Assembly: GCA_016934135.1 (NCBI GenBank)
Contig: JAFGTK010000122.1
Span: 1 to 6,864 of the forward strand
Source of the DNA: Deltaproteobacteria bacterium
GTDB lineage: Bacteria > Desulfobacterota > Desulfomonilia > UBA1062
Direction: 5' to 3'
DNA length: 6,864 nucleotides
Positions 6,379 to 6,864 of the stretch are shown here, piece after piece. The notes under the pieces are model-generated. The model did no database searches. It was not told where the DNA came from and saw nothing but the letters and a program-made list of their open reading frames with translations. Each line of letters starts with the position of its first letter. Positions within the stretch are counted from its first letter, which is position 1. The translations under genes and the position numbers were made by a program.

Positions 6379-6864
6379 ATGAACAGTATGTTATACATTG
6401 TTTATGGCATTGGGAATGATTCAATAGGGCTGGTGGGGGAGATCACAACCCCCATAGCACGCATCGGCGGCAACATCGTTGACATGCGCCAGGACGTTCT
6501 TCACGGGCTCTTTACCATTTACCTGGTAGTGGATCTGAAGAAGGCATCGCTGTCGGTTGATGAGTTCTCCCGTTTGTTGGAGAAGATATCGGATAACACC
6601 GGGTTGTCTCTTTCCATGGAGAAATATAACCCGATTCCCCGCAGTGCCGAGAGGACGAATATGCTCGTCACGCTTGTCGGGCAGGACAAACCCGGCATCA
6701 TCGCGGCAATTACCGATAAACTCGCCAGGTACAACATCAATATAGAGACATCCGATGTGGTGGCCAGAGAGGATATATTCCTCATGGACCTGCTTACCGA
6801 TACAAGCCAGAGCGCATTGCCCATGGATAATCTCAAGACGGTTGTCAAAGAGATTATGCAGGCC
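6379..6864 (+). CDS. Tandem ACT-domain protein, 3' end beyond window
   Basis: The frame is open for 162 codons to the window edge. GAGGAG at 6367-6372 lies 6 nt before the ATG, a strong ribosome site. Two ACT domains are visible, small modules that bind amino acids or similar ligands. The first (about 4-85) has GNDSIGLVGEI (12-22) and NIVDMRQDVLHGLFTIYLVVD; the second (from about 94) has LVGQDKPGIIAAITDKL (99-115) and NINIETSDV. There is no signal peptide, so it is cytoplasmic. Known proteins starting this way include GcvR-type regulators (two ACT domains only, about 190 residues) and phosphoserine phosphatases with two N-terminal ACT domains before a HAD domain. The missing C-terminus would decide between them, so no gene symbol is given. 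No neighbouring gene in the window points to a pathway. Confidence 0.85.
   Translation, partial: MNSMLYIVYGIGNDSIGLVGEITTPIARIGGNIVDMRQDVLHGLFTIYLVVDLKKASLSVDEFSRLLEKISDNTGLSLSMEKYNPIPRSAERTNMLVTLVGQDKPGIIAAITDKLARYNINIETSDVVAREDIFLMDLLTDTSQSALPMDNLKTVVKEIMQA

Overview
The window reads as ordinary chromosomal DNA of a Gram-negative bacterium. It encodes a type II secretion/type IV pilus pseudopilin, a probable lipoprotein, an outer-membrane barrel, a transmembrane HD-GYP sensor and a near-consensus sigma-54 promoter. The mix, and a QueG-like corrinoid/iron-sulfur protein, would suit an anaerobic Desulfobacterota-type (deltaproteobacterial) genome, but this assignment is an inference from gene content. 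No mobile element, CRISPR array, tRNA or rRNA was seen.

Left part (1-3041, + strand): a tightly packed three-gene unit. A GspG-like pseudopilin (21-530) is followed after 13 nt by a membrane-anchored HD-GYP protein (544-2667; sensor, HAMP, GAF-like region, intact HD-GYP domain). That gene overlaps the start of a small putative lipoprotein (2664-3041) by an ATGA junction. The layout links a secretion or pilus-type filament subunit to cyclic-di-GMP turnover.

Middle part (3049-4515): a 98-residue protein of unknown function lies on the minus strand, tail-to-tail with the lipoprotein. Its upstream region carries a sigma-54 -24/-12 element with exact spacing. About 100-180 nt further upstream are four alternating TTACC/GGTAA half-sites where an enhancer-binding protein would be expected. 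A DUF481-like outer-membrane barrel gene (3787-4515) is divergent from it, and the 441-nt gap between them holds only regulatory-looking sequence.

Right part (4600-6864): a QueG-like double [4Fe-4S] protein with altered cysteine spacing and active-site segment (4600-5724). A 654-nt stretch follows that holds two broken coding remnants: a DUF1330-like gene with one frameshift (5729-6075), and a minus-strand reading frame without a start codon (6125-6355). The window ends inside a tandem-ACT-domain gene (6379 to the edge).

I did not find a convincing new multi-gene system. The best leads are the sigma-54-controlled unknown small gene with its half-site array, and the non-canonical QueG paralogue.
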